Below are positions 48,018 to 60,500 of a DNA stretch of 64,000 nt, one piece after another. The stretch's first letter is position 1; every line of letters starts with the position of its first letter. Source of the DNA: Dryas octopetala (taxonomy: Eukaryota > Streptophyta > Magnoliopsida > Rosales > Rosaceae); assembly GCA_963921425.1 (NCBI GenBank), contig OY992834.1, forward strand, positions 22,023,923 through 22,087,922. Reading direction: 5' to 3'. The notes under the pieces were generated by a model. The model saw only the letters and a program-made list of their open reading frames with translations, was not told the origin of the DNA and ran no database searches. Made by a program: the position numbers and the translations under genes.

Positions 48018-51000
48018 CTAAATAAAATTCATGGAAACATAATCTCCCCATTCAACCCGGACTTCATCTATTTGTTCCTGTGTGTAACTGCTCCTCTTGT
48101 TCTTCAGGTGACTCCACTGAAAACAAGAAAGAAAAGTGCATTAATTAATAAGATTGCAGCAAGGATCCCAAAGTATTGAAAAGTGCATTCAGCAAGGATC
48201 CCAAAGGGCATTAAGAAAATATAGGGCGCCAAAAGCATTAATAAGATTGCAGCAAGTATTGAATTTAGATGGTTGCACATATATATGATTCAGATGGCTT
48301 TCAGATGGCCTACATTTCGTGCATTCAGCAAGGGCTTTCAAATGGCTGCACATATATATGATTCAAAAAATGGATCATGCAAGTATAAATGAGTAGTCAC
48401 AGTATCAGCCTAGAGTTTAGCAATAATGCAAGTAAAAAATAATGGAAATAGAAGAGAAATGCAGACCATCAACCCAAACACACTCTTTAATGCACACAGC
48501 ACCAACCCAAACACACATATACAGAAAAAATTAAAAAGATGCAAAGCCAGAAAACAAAGTCTTAAAAACCAGCAACAAACTAGTATCCTAGCTAGGCCAT
48601 CCCTTCCTCCTGTAATTCCCTTTTACAAGTTTCCCAAATTAGAACTGTACAAAGGATAGCAAAATATACCAGTCAACTGCCCCAATAGGAGTAAGTATTC
48701 TAACCTGCGACTCATATGCAAGGGTTGTGTCCTCAACTATTTCCTTCACGTACCTCATGACATAATATCCACATTCAACACCACTCGGTTGTTTAGGACA
48801 CTACAGACAAGCAAAGGAAATTACATAGAGTTATACTTAATTAAATTAGTCCGATGTGTAAGACATAAGAAACTTAAAGACTTAAGTAATACATAGACAC
48901 TTACATAGAGATGCTTCCAAGTTGGTGATTTCGGACCTTTCCTTCTCGTAACCCCATTAAATTGTCTAATAGCACTAGTTTAGACAAAATATCAATTTAA
49001 GTTATATATCACAATTTAATATACAATCCATATTATGTAAGATGGTACATATTAATAGACACTTACGTGTTCACGACATCCATCCAGCCTGGGTTACTGG
49101 TTTGTCTTGGAAGAGGGTCCATGATGTGGACCACGTCCTTTTCTTCATTAATGATTGTCAAAATCCAATGGTTACTGTCAAATTGAATGATACCTAGCCA
49201 AAGAAATACACATGAGCATAAAACTAGCATTAAAACGTCAACCAATCAAGGGATACCCAGAATTGAATGGCACTAAAAAGACACGATCGCATTTTCCTTG
49301 CTGGAACCTATTTGCTAGGTAGGTTGATCTTCGCTCTGGGTTTCCAACTCCCACAGAGATGCCGGGTCTACCAAACCAACCATGTCAGTCATGTTTGATT
49401 CGATCAGCCTATCATACAAGTGCCTATCAATGTTTTTACAATGCATGTGTATCAGAAACAGTTCAAGTTGAGAAATAGTTGAATAAATTAACTATGCATA
49501 TGGTTGAAAGAGTACAATTACCTCATGTACACAACTAAGCATGTGGCTGAAAGTTCTTTCATCTCCAATAAGCTAGTAATATCCAAAGACTTCTGCCTCC
49601 ACTTCACTACTCATGACTTTGCCACTAGCGACCATTGTTTCCATTGTAAATCGATACAACAACTTGCATTGCTTCGGGACATGTTTTTCGGCTGCTTCCT
49701 TCTTGAATAGCTCCTTCAGCATGGCAGGAACCTGCTTTTTCTGTTTATAGGGTATCAAAGATAAACAAGAGCATGTTAGTGATTTACTGAGACAAAGACA
49801 CATCAAGCATATTGGAATTATGACCATAACTTTCTTGCGTAGCTGTGGATTTATTTTTCATTCATTTGGCCGATAATGGTATGCTGAATTGTGATAATTT
49901 GATTGGTCTCACTTATTTTTTTGGCCTTTACATCAATTGCTTCTTAATATTCAAGTTTCTGTCAGTGTGATTAAGTCTCAAAACACTGGCAAATATGATT
50001 AAAATTGCTTAGAATGTAGGTCAGGCCTGCTTTCTCTATGAAATAGCTTTAGAGTGATGCCGTGCTGATTGTTTTACACCTCCTAAGGCCCTAATCATCA
50101 AGAAAATTGTGTTGCTTCAGATGCTGGCTTTATATAAAAGAGTGGTCTATGTTGTTTTTGCTGTTAGGAAGATAGAAGATAATAGTTTTATCGTAATATT
50201 AAAACCGTGGAAATACTGCATTTAGTTCTAGAGAATCAGTGGCCTTAGCAAAAAAAGTTTTAACAGCATGTTTCTGATTTCTAGCTAGATGCAGATAAAG
50301 TTTAGACAAACTCAGGTTTATTACGCTGCTAGTGACAAACATGTAACTCGCTGAAATATGAAGGAAAAACACAAGTGACTTGAAGTTGGTATTTACCTTG
50401 TTGTTCCCAACGATAACAAGCTCTTGGGGCCAAGCCACATGGCTTCCAACAGCCTGCCCAACTGTGATTAACTCGTCCCTCACCGGGAAGGGAAGTAATG
50501 CTTCTTCCTTGTTGGCAATGTCAATTGAAACCCTCACGTTTCCCTCACCTAAGGGAACACTGTGTATTGTGTTGGATGCCATATCAATCACTGTACCCCA
50601 CGCAACAATGTTGGTGATATCTATCTCCTATTGCCAGTTTGTACGATTTTCCCTACACGAACATAACAACTCATAAGCCTAAACCTAAAATCAGATTTGT
50701 AATCAATAGCTTTCTTTGGCTTAGAAACAATCAAACTTAAGTATATTACTTGTCATATGAAAACATGGCACCAAAGAATCATACGTTACCTTCATTGCTG
50801 CCTTTTCCATCTCTTCCACCGACACTACTTCAACTTTCTCTTCAACATCAACCTCTGCATCCTTAGCCTTTTCCTCACCATAGCAACTTGCTTTATCGGA
50901 GACCATCCCTGTACCTGGAACTTATTTTGGTGTAGCCACATTGTTCATTGACTCCAACTTCTCAATTTTGTCCAACAACTCCCTATTGTTCCATTGCAAT

Positions 51001-52869
51001 ATAGGCACTAGGTCACTCTTACTCATGGTCATCTCATCCCTAGTTTTTTTTGGGATGTTGAAGTACACCGAAGGGTTGATATTTCCCCCCACACCCCTGA
51101 CCCTACCGGGATGCTCCGGAGTATCCAATACCATGCTTAGAACATCATTAGCACCTTCCACCTTCAACTCTCCAGCTTTCACTTTGTCCATCAACTTGTC
51201 CTGCCAAAATAAGAAAAACATGAACAGTTTCAGCATATCACTACACAATCAATTATCCAACCTCAATCTGTGAGATTCAGTAGCTTACTATGACTTTAGC
51301 CATAGGCATCACTTCTTCAGTCAAGTTCTCATTACAGTCTTCCCTAGCTTTCTTCCATAGGACAGAGCGGTCTAGATCATCTTCATCAACATTTTTCTTC
51401 CTCTATTCAGCATAAAATTAACCATATATATAGTTAGTCCAACCTTCAATTCCCATTACATATAGTTGAAAGACAAATCAATTATGGGATTCTTATAGCT
51501 TTACTAATTCCTCCTCCAAGCCAATATATCCCTTCCTTGATAACCTATGATGATACTTCCGCTTTGCAGTTCTCTGCCTTTGAGCTTCGTGTAGTTCCTA
51601 CGATGACAACACCACATACCACAAACATTAGACCCTAAGTGGAAGCTAACAAACATATATATGTACCACAAACTTTGAATTCTAAACTGAAATATTTACC
51701 AGAAAATTGTTTGATAATCATTGAGCAACATAGGCAGTTCAATCCTCCTGTGCAATAAAGTCGTACTCCTTCGGCCGGGTCTGCAAAGCTTCCGCTTCCA
51801 GGTCATCTTTGAATGGCAATATGTATTTGGTGGTTAATGTAGTCTTAAAAGACCTCCATTTACTGCCAGCAAATGACAACACCCATTTCCTGTTTTCTTT
51901 GGCCAACTTAAATGCTTTCTACAAGGAACAAGTATAATGCTTATGCGACTGAAATTATAAAGCTTATGTGACTAAAACGTTAATGCTTATGCGACTGAAA
52001 TTATAAAGCTTATGTGGCTAAAATTATAATGTATATAATGAATTGAAGATGAAGCAAGTGTGTAGCAAGTGTATCTAAAGGAAGTGTGTAATGAAAGAAA
52101 AATGCTTATAATGTGGCAGAGTATTATGTGGTAGTGTATATGACAATATGCCTATATCATATACGCAAGTGTGTATAATGGCAAATTTGTATATCCATGT
52201 TAAAGTATCAACGAGTGGGCAGTAAGAAGAGTAACATTCCCTTAATTTTCTTGTGCCAATTAGCCTAAACTGTTACTGGCATATTCTTATAGCAAAAAAT
52301 TTATGGTATCTGGTATAATGTATGCCTCCCACTCTCTTTTAAACAATAGTATATATAATTATAATGTATGCCTCCCACTCTCTTCTACAATAGTATATAT
52401 AATTTATAAACTTTTTAATTAAGATACATACAGATTCAAATGACACTCAAATTATAAGAAATTATATGAAGGTCTTAATTACCTGAACATCGTCCCAAAT
52501 GTTCTGCCTTAGGTCATCTGGCACTTTCGGCCAGCGAGTATGCGTAATAGGTATAGTTGTCCTTGCCAAAACTCCTATGTAAGAAGCCAAGTACAACCTT
52601 GTTTCCCCTACTGGCAGGCCATGTGAGTTGTAATCCACTTTCAGCTTTCGACCTAAAGCCTTCTTAACAACTATTCCATGCATCTTTGTAACACCGCGTG
52701 AGGATTTGCTGTTGCCTTCATCTGTAACAGTGTCCTTTGAAGTGGAACATGATTTTTTATTGTCCTTGGCCTTGGAAACTACAGGTTTCTTGGCCTTTGA
52801 TTTTGGGGTGGCAACCCTCTTGCCTTTGGATTTCGCAGCTGCAGCTTTTTTTCTTGATGGTGTAGCCAT
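48018..52869 (-). pseudogene. TNPA-type CACTA gene fused to a Ulp1-like C48 protease, decayed
   Basis: Twelve exons inferred on the minus strand: 52483-52869 (ATG at 52867-52869; Lys-rich start, then LPVGETRLYLASYIGVLART), 51700-51918, 51511-51598 (HHRLSRKGYIGLEEELV), 51290-51401 (DRSVLWKKARED), 50790-51202 (PEHPGRVRGVGG, coiled coil LLDKIEKLESM), 50397-50627 (DUF8039: ELITVGQAVGSHVAWPQEL), 49522-49740, 49257-49423, 49067-49193 (SNHWILTIINEEKDVVHIMD), 48905-48974, 48705-48800 (PSGVECGYYVMRYVKEIVED), 48018-48116. The last five form a C48 (SUMO-protease-like) domain with the His of NHW, the Asp of IMDP and the Cys of ECGYY still present. Damage: TGA at 51718-51720 and 51739-51741, TAA at 50922-50924, TAG at 49573-49575, and a frameshift near 49360. 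The role of the protease in CACTA elements is not established. Exon borders are by eye. Confidence 0.83.
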
Positions 52870-54872
52870 TATCAAGTCATATACCTGAAAACATTAGTAG
52901 ATTAAAAGTTAGAGCAATACTTGTGTGCTTAGTAACGTGTAAACTGACAAGTTCGTGACAAAACCAACAATTAAGAAAAGAAAAAGACATAGAAACTTTT
53001 AAATTGAAGCTCGATCACTAAAATTAAGTGACAAATAAAAACTGAATAAATTCAAACCTTTAGATTGTCAATTTGTGTTTTTGGAGTGATCAATCCATAC
53101 ACCCTCACAATTATCCCTCTTGTAACTGTTATCATCCTCTCCCATTATATCGTCAAATTCCTCAATAGGAGGTAATCCAAGGCTAAAGGATTGATGGTCA
53201 ATAATGGTGTCCCCCAACTCATCCTCATGAGCACAATCATTAAACTCTCTATTTGAGACTGCAAGTACCACTGACCAATTAGAATCTAGTGGGTCTTCTA
53301 TATAAAATACTTGCTTCACTTGGGCAGCCAAAGCAAATACGTCTTTCTTATGACCTATCCTACTAAGATTAACCAATTGGAACCCTAGTTCATTTGTCTT
53401 AATTCCCTTATTGTTCTCTACCCATTGACATTTAAACAAGGACACCCTGAAGTCGTTATAATCCAGTTCCCATATTTCTTCGATAACACCATAGAAAGAC
53501 ATATCAGTGTAGACAGGATTTTTATCCTTCACACTTGCCACTTGCATTGTTTTTGCCACCAAGGTCACCCCACTGTTTTGGACTGTGCGTATAGAATCAC
53601 GTGCCTTTGTGTGATAATGGCAGCCCTCATACTGCAACACACTCATAGGTGGACCTATAGCTAGCCGCCTCAACGAGGCCGTTATGCCACTGGATCCACC
53701 ATTGATTAACTCTTCCACCTATGAGAACAAAGGTTAGGATGCCATTTTTAAAACAGAAACACAACACCAAATATATGGCATTAGGCTAAGTGGTTTTAAA
53801 GGTAACAAAGTAATACCTTGTCACGTAACCAATAGATAAATCTGTGGTTGTGCTCTTCTAGAAGCCACTTTTCACTTCTTTTTTTACTTGAATAAAGGGT
53901 TTTTAAGTAAGCCTTATGCTGTCTATAAACAGATAAAGTACAGTTATTAAAACATGTGAATTATGCATTACAAAAACTGCTAATTAAGTGTGTATTTAAC
54001 ACAATCAGTGAGCTTACTCGGCATACAAATCGCATTCAGCGGCATTCTCCAAAACACAACGGTGAGCTTGTTCCAAACTTCACGGTCTACATTAACTACC
54101 CTACCACCTGATAGAGGCTTACTATTCTTTGGTGCACCCATACGCGAAGAAGGAGTACCATGACAGGACCGCCCCCGGATTCCACCCTGAAACCCAGAGA
54201 GGTCCTGCGAGAATCCAAAATCAAGGAAAATCCTACCGAAAATTCGGCAGAACCTCCCATTGAAAATGGACTAACCCAGAAATTTCAAATCCTGTTAAAA
54301 ACACTTCTAAACAGCAACCACCTCTACCACAACCAAAAATAATGTCTCAGACCCACAACAAGTAATACAAATCTAATCAGAGCATATCTAATCCACTATA
54401 CAATCATATCTCATTCTATTTATTTCAAGGGAAACCTTGATCCTATTATACCAATAGGCTGGAGATGAATAACTCGAATGCCTCGACGTGTTTGGCTCGA
54501 CTTCCACCAAAGCTACTTCCTGGGGGGACATTTAATATAAAACAAAAAAACGGTGAGATAGGCTCAGTGAGTGGACAGTTAAATGGAGATGAAAATCAAA
54601 GATTAAATATCTTTTCAGAAAAACCCTTTTACACACGTTTAACTCTAAAACCTTAGAATGTCCTTTGAAATCCCCCAGTTTTTAAAACCATTTCCTAGTA
54701 AAATAATAAAATCTGAAGCTGAAATCAAACTTTGAAAATCCAAATTCTTAACATATTGAAAATCAATAAAACTGTTCAACTGAAACCATCTTACTTAAAA
54801 CCTTTGCTGTCATAAACTCCTCACTTAAAATACTTAACAATTGAAAACACATACCAGTCAGTTACCCATATA

Positions 54873-55008
54873 ATCTGTCATACATGCGCAGAGCCGAGGA
54901 TCTGTCATACGCATGCAGAGCCATAAATTCTGTCATACATGCGCAGAGCCGAGAATCTGTCATACGCATGCAGAGCCATAATTTATGTCTTACGTGCACG
55001 CAGAGCCA
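54873..55008 (-). repeat. Short tandem repeat, about 28 bp x 5, alternating variants
   Basis: Copies alternate between 'tctgtcatacatgcgcagag' and 'tctgtcatacgcatgcagag', so the array seems to have grown by doubling a two-unit block. Same family as 18829-18912 and 38481-38563. Confidence 0.88.
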
Positions 55009-55018
55009 ACCCCCAAAG

Positions 55019-57553
55019 TGTAACGACCCGACCCAAAGTTGACTTTTAAAATAAATGGGCTTTTGATTTTTGACTTTGGGTCCGTTAGATAGGTCTCGAG
55101 TTCACGAGTTCGTAGACACGCGGCACGCGTCAATCGGAGTTACAGTTTGAAAGATATGGGCGTTTGAATCAAGGGGCAATTTCGTAAAATGGACAAATTG
55201 GGTTTAAAAATCAGATTTTTTTTGAACTTTCTCTCTCTCTCGAGAATCTTCTCTCTCTCCCTTTTTTATTCTCTCTCCTATCTCCCCGGTTTTGGGGGGG
55301 GCTCTCTCCCTCGCGTCTCTGTTCTCTCTCGCCTCTCACCCTTGCTGCGCCTGTCACCGGCGCGTGGCTGCGCGTCCGGCGGCGGCTAGGCTGGGTGTTT
55401 GGCCCAGGTTGCTCGTCGTCACTCCCTCTCTCTTCTCCTAGTCTCGGATCACCCAGAAATCGCGCAGAAACCGAGAACCCAGTTTTCGCCCGTTTAGAGC
55501 TCCGGCGTTGACTCGCCGTTTCCGGCGTCTTCGCAGCCCAGCTCCGGCCCTGGAAACTTCCTCTCGTCGAGCCGAGCACGGTGGTGTGCTCCGATCGTCC
55601 ACCCGACGCTCCACGACGGCAGATCGAGGCTGAGAAGGCCGGCGGCTTCCGCCGCCGATTCCGGCGTTTCCGGCGATAATTGGCCATCGATCCAGTTGAC
55701 AAAATCGATCCTCTAGGTACGGGTAATCTTTCCCCTAAGGTGTTGATGTTCAATTTCGAGATTTTAGAGATTCGATTTTTGGGTTTATGTCTGTTTTGAA
55801 TATCTTGAAATCGGACTCAAATTTGTGATGTTTATGTACAATTGAAGGTTCTATTATATGATTAGGATTGTTTGGAGTTGAATTTGGATATTTTTAGGTT
55901 GTGCTGCCGCTGCCACCGACGGCTCCGCCACTTGTGGCGGTGAGTTGGGTGGTTTTTCTTGTTTATCAGCCTCCCCAGGACTTTTAGAGGCCAACCCTAG
56001 GGTTTGTTTACGTATGGGTGAGTATTGTGTGTAATTTGGGGCTGGGTAGCCACCGTGCGTGGTGGTTACCGCCCATTTCGGTCATTGAACGGCCAAATTG
56101 TGAAACCTGAATATTTAAATATTGGCTGTCTGGTCTTAACAGGTACAGGGGCTCGGGAAATATCATTCCCGATGCCGTTATGCTGCCGGATTTGGTATCC
56201 GAGCAATGGCACCGTGAAGGGTATTTTGGTCTTTCGCGTGGTTTAATTGTCTGTTTTATAGATTTGCTGCTTTACGCTAGAGAAGATTAGGTGTAGGATT
56301 TGAATTGGGAGAATGAATTGACGAGGATTTGAGGTGAAGGAATTATTTGGGAATTATAGAGTTTCTTAGAGGAGAGTCACCAAATTAAAGAAAGATTGTT
56401 TATAGTCAAGATTAATGATTGATGATTAGGCAGTTATTATATACAAACTGATCAAATTAATTATTGAGGAAATGTTAGTATGTTTCGAGTGACAGACAAG
56501 TGATGGTTTATGAGCGGGGATCAATTTCGGAGGGATTCGGCTTAGTTCGGAGTAACTGTGGGTGAAATGTTGTGAGTTAGAAATGCGAGTACTGATTGGG
56601 TGAGCCTGCTCGTGCGGAGAGACCCCTCCGTACGAGATTGTGGCCAGGATACGAGCCTGCTCGTATGGAGAGACCCCTCCGTACGAGATTGTGGCCAGGA
56701 TACGAGCCTGCTCGTATGGAGAGACCCCTCCGTACGAGATTGTGGCCAGGATACGAGCCTGCTCGTGCGGAAGGGTCATCCGTACGAGATTGTGGCCAGG
56801 GTACGAGCCTGCTCGTGCGGAAGGGTCATCCGTACGAGATTGTGGCTAGGATTTGAGCCTGCCCGAGTGCGGGATTGTGGCCAGGACATTGTCTACAGTA
56901 CAGGTACGAGAATGATGTGAGTTTTAAAAATAAGTGTTTCGAGATATTAGCTTCCAAGGATAAATTCAGTTCAGAGTTTGACTTACGGCTGAGGGGATTT
57001 AAAAATAGTTTTGAAAGGAGATTTTTGAAAGTAGTTATAAAGCTGGAGGATTTCCAAGAAACGAAGTGTGTGAAATTAGATAGATGGTTGTTTGGTTGCT
57101 TGTATTGTATTTGTTTGCTAGGACTTGGTAAAGTCTAGGCTTGAATCGTGAGGACGGAAATGATAGTGTCTATGCATTGAGGTTATTAATTAGGACGTGT
57201 TGATTGAGGTTGAGGTTAATGGTCGATGGTTAGGCAATTGACTTGTCAAAGTATAATTATTATTATTGATGAGATTTGATGTGCAATTGAGATAATTTGA
57301 TTTTCTTGATGCTTGGATGTGGTGTAGGATTTGTGTTTTGCAGGATAAGCAGGCTGAGGAAGCAGTGGGGAGAAGACGAGGCAGTGGGACCCAGAAAGAT
57401 TTATTTAATTGTTTTTACTCAGTGGTTTGTTTTAAATGTTTTTGACAGAATTATATTTACTTATGTTGTTGTGCATGGCTCAAAAGTAAGAGAAAACAGA
57501 TTCAACAGTTTGATGTTCAGTATTTTCATGGGCCCGAGGGTCGGGGTGTTACA
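55019..57553 (+). mobile_element. Solo LTR, hybrid ends (TGTAACGACC...GTGTTACA), nested
   Basis: A 2,535-bp unit flanked by CAAAG (55014-55018 and 57554-57558). The 5' end is TGTAACGACCCGACCCAAAG, like one family, while the 3' end, GGCCCGAGGGTCGGGGTGTT then ACA, is that of the other. Compared with 33594-36518 it lacks the 'gtatttttcaaggag' region near the 5' end. It carries the 51-bp array at 56602-56880. Confidence 0.92.
56602..56880 (+). repeat. 51-bp tandem repeat, about 5.5 copies
   Basis: Units start at 56602, 56653 and so on, each with gagcctgctcgtatggagag and ccctccgtacgagattgtgg. The junction motif TACGAGC-CT-GCTCGTA is a near-perfect palindrome. There are no unique spacers. Confidence 0.92.
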
Positions 57554-60500
57554 CAAAGGGTCAAGCATCACGACACACGGCCCAAAGCCTATGTGTGTGC
57601 CGCAATGGGTCCCAAAGACCTATTCAATCTGATAACCTAGAGGCTACTGAAAGGCGATTTAAAACTATTTTTCCCATAACCAAACATAATGTCTTTTTCC
57701 ACCAATAAAGAACATTTTTATAACATTTCCAAAACTTTAAATCCTCAAAACAAATGCATAAACACAACTAGTAAAACAGTCCTCAATAAATCACATTCAA
57801 AGACATAAAACAAATCAAATCTTCCGTCCATATACTAAAATATGAAATAACCCATACGTGTAAAAATAAAAAACTAGTTTCAACATCCAACAAGAAGAAA
57901 TTTATTTACGGTAGCATTTGTAATCCAAAATTTAATACCATTAATCAAATCCCAAAATCAACTTCAAAACGTTAAATATAATTTATTTGGTGATATTTCC
58001 ATAAACTCTTAGAAAAACCAAAAGTTTATTTTAAACTTCAATTTCTCAACTAAAATTTTACATATCAAAAATAGATAACAAATTTCATAAATCATTTAAA
58101 GAAATAAGAGTCCACTCACAGTAAGAAAATCTAACTTCAATCCTCCGCTAGATCGTTACGAACCCCAGTCGTCTCGCCTATACCATAAACAATAAAATAT
58201 AATTAGTTTCGACTTGGCGATATTTAAAGTGTGTGTGTATACGAGACTTGACATCATACCCGTCTCTCGTCCAAAATAAAGGTTAACAAAACCTCTTCTC
58301 TTACACCTAAAAGACCTTACTTAAATTCGAAACTTTCCGACTCAAATTGATGTTGACGACAAAAGGTAGTCCAACCCTAAGTCCAAAATCAAATACACAA
58401 ATAAAAATATACATAGTCTACCCCAGAACCATGATCTATTTTAAGGCTAGTTTTGGTAATGGATAAGTACCCAAATATCGACTCAAAGGAAAACAATCTA
58501 ATCCTCACCAACCCTTCCACCAAACTACGACCAATCATTAACTCAAAGACTCTCAAAGGACGATAGAAACCAAAATTTATAACCGAAGGAGTCATCACTA
58601 CTGCCACTGCCCAAAGTGGCAACCCCAAAAGACAAGCTCACCCAAAAATTTTAGAATTTTCTTAAAGTTCCCTATTAGGCTCGGCACTTTGGGGTTTCAA
58701 CGAATAGAAATTTTCCCAAAAACACTCCAAAATTTCTACAATGTCCAGCCAAACCTCAGTAGACCCGAAATGGGTTCCCACCTTTGAAATCAGACTTCTC
58801 AATGTTCAAATTCTTCCAAATTTACTCTAAATTTATGGTTCCAAATGACAAGTGGGATTTCTAGAGACGTAAATTGTCCAAAAGAACATCAATAACAGCC
58901 CCAAACTCAGAGTTTCACAGTGAACTCGAAAATGGCCTTGAACCTAAAATTTTAAGTTTCAAAATTTATGATTTTAAGCTATAAAACTAAAGGAAATGAA
59001 AGCCCAAAGGAAGAGGAAGGAAACCCACCTAAAAACTCGAAGATTGAGGTGAAAATCCGACTAAAAATGGAGGGGAAGGCCGGCGGGTCTGTGTGGCTTT
59101 TCCGAGCGAAACCAGCGTGCAGGGGGGCTGGCTGGCTGGAGGAAGAGTCGGCGAGCTGGCTGGCGTCGGGAAGGCACGCCGCTGATCTCAGGTGGCTGGA
59201 AATGGCTGGGCAAAGAGAGGGGCGGCGGCTGGGGATTTTCTGGCTTGTTCCCTGCGCGAGTGAGTGTTGGCTGCCGAAGGGAGTGGCAGGGAGTGGTGGT
59301 CGGCGCCTGGGGGGTGCTCGCCGGGGCAGAGGCCGGCAGGGGTGGCCGGCGATGGTGAATGGTGGTGGCTGGTTGGTGCGCGCAGGGGAGGGGTGCGGGG
59401 AAGAGAAAACACAGAGAGAGAGAGTGCGGGAGAGAGAGAGAGAGAGATAAAAGGGAGAGAGAGAAGTCACTAGAAAATTCTAGAGAGAGAGAGAGAAAAA
59501 TCAGAAAATTTTTTTGATTTTGGGTATTTAAAACCCATTTTTATAAATTTACAAAATTGCCCCTCACTTCACATGTTCGTATCTTTCAAACCGTAACTCG
59601 AAATGATGCGTGCTACGTGTCTATGAACTCGTGGGTTCGAAACCTATCCAACGGACCCAAAGTCAAAATTGAAAACTCATTTATTTTAAAAGTCAACTTT
59701 GGGTCAAGCCCCAAATTAAAACAAAAATAAAATAAATAAAAATTTTAAATCCAAACCCTTTTTATTTTCCAAATAAATCTCAAAATCTTTCAAATACAAT
59801 TCAACATCTTTTAAAAACCTCTCAAAACCATAGTCAAATAAAAATTTAAATTTCTAGTGGAAATTTGGGTCGGGTCGTTACATACCAATTGCATGTACCC
59901 CAGATAAATATTCCGAGCAAAACTCCACGGCTTCCTCACCAATATAAGACTCAACAATGCAGCCCTCTGGACGATTACGGTTCCGGACATAACCTTTTAA
60001 CACTTTCATGCCTCTTTCAAATGGATACATCCACCTATAAAAGATTGATCCACACAATCGTACCTCTGTAATAAGGTGCATGGTTAAATGGACCATTTTA
60101 TCAAAGAATGAAGGTGGGAAAACCTTCTCTAGCAAACACAAGGTGGTTACAAGATCAGACTGAATTTTATCCAACTTGGACACATCAACCACTTTGGAGC
60201 ATAGGGCATTAAAGAAGAAACACAGCCTAGTAATAGCATATCTCACATTCTTGGGCAAAACTGAACGGATGGTAACAGGTAGCAATTGTTGCATTAAGGT
60301 GTGGCAATTGTGAGACTTAAGACCGAAAAGTTTGAGCTTTTCCATGGATACTAGGTTTTGTATATTTGAAGAGTAACCTTCCGGGACCTTGATACTAAAC
60401 AAACACTTGCATATAGCTTTTTTCTCATCCCGAGAAAGTGTATATGGAGCTGCAGGCAAAAATGTCCTCTTGTTCCCAATTTGTGGTGCCAAGTCTAGTC

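Larger units (their letters stand above)
54161..59882 (-). mobile_element. Solo LTR inserted in the CACTA-2 transposase exon, split by a nested LTR
   Basis: Plus-strand ends TGACAGGACCGCCCCC and GGGTCGGGTCGTTACA (the TGTAACGACC...CTGTCA family in reverse), flanked by TACCA (54156-54160 and 59883-59887). Removing the nested LTR (55019-57553) and one duplication leaves about 3.18 kb, the longest of the family here. It has a 5-copy short repeat at 54873-55008. Joining its flanks restores continuity of the transposase exon. Confidence 0.92.

Noticed and set aside
55211-55753. 180-residue Arg-rich open frame on the minus strand
   Set aside because: Antisense of the GC-rich LTR leader; it overlaps no conserved motif and is a composition effect.
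56602-56880. CRISPR-like direct repeats
   Set aside because: A head-to-tail 51-bp tandem repeat without unique spacers, in a plant LTR; no cas genes.
58968-59470. Open frames of about 160 residues on both strands
   Set aside because: Opposite-strand readings of the same GC-rich leader and (GA)n tract of the minus LTR.
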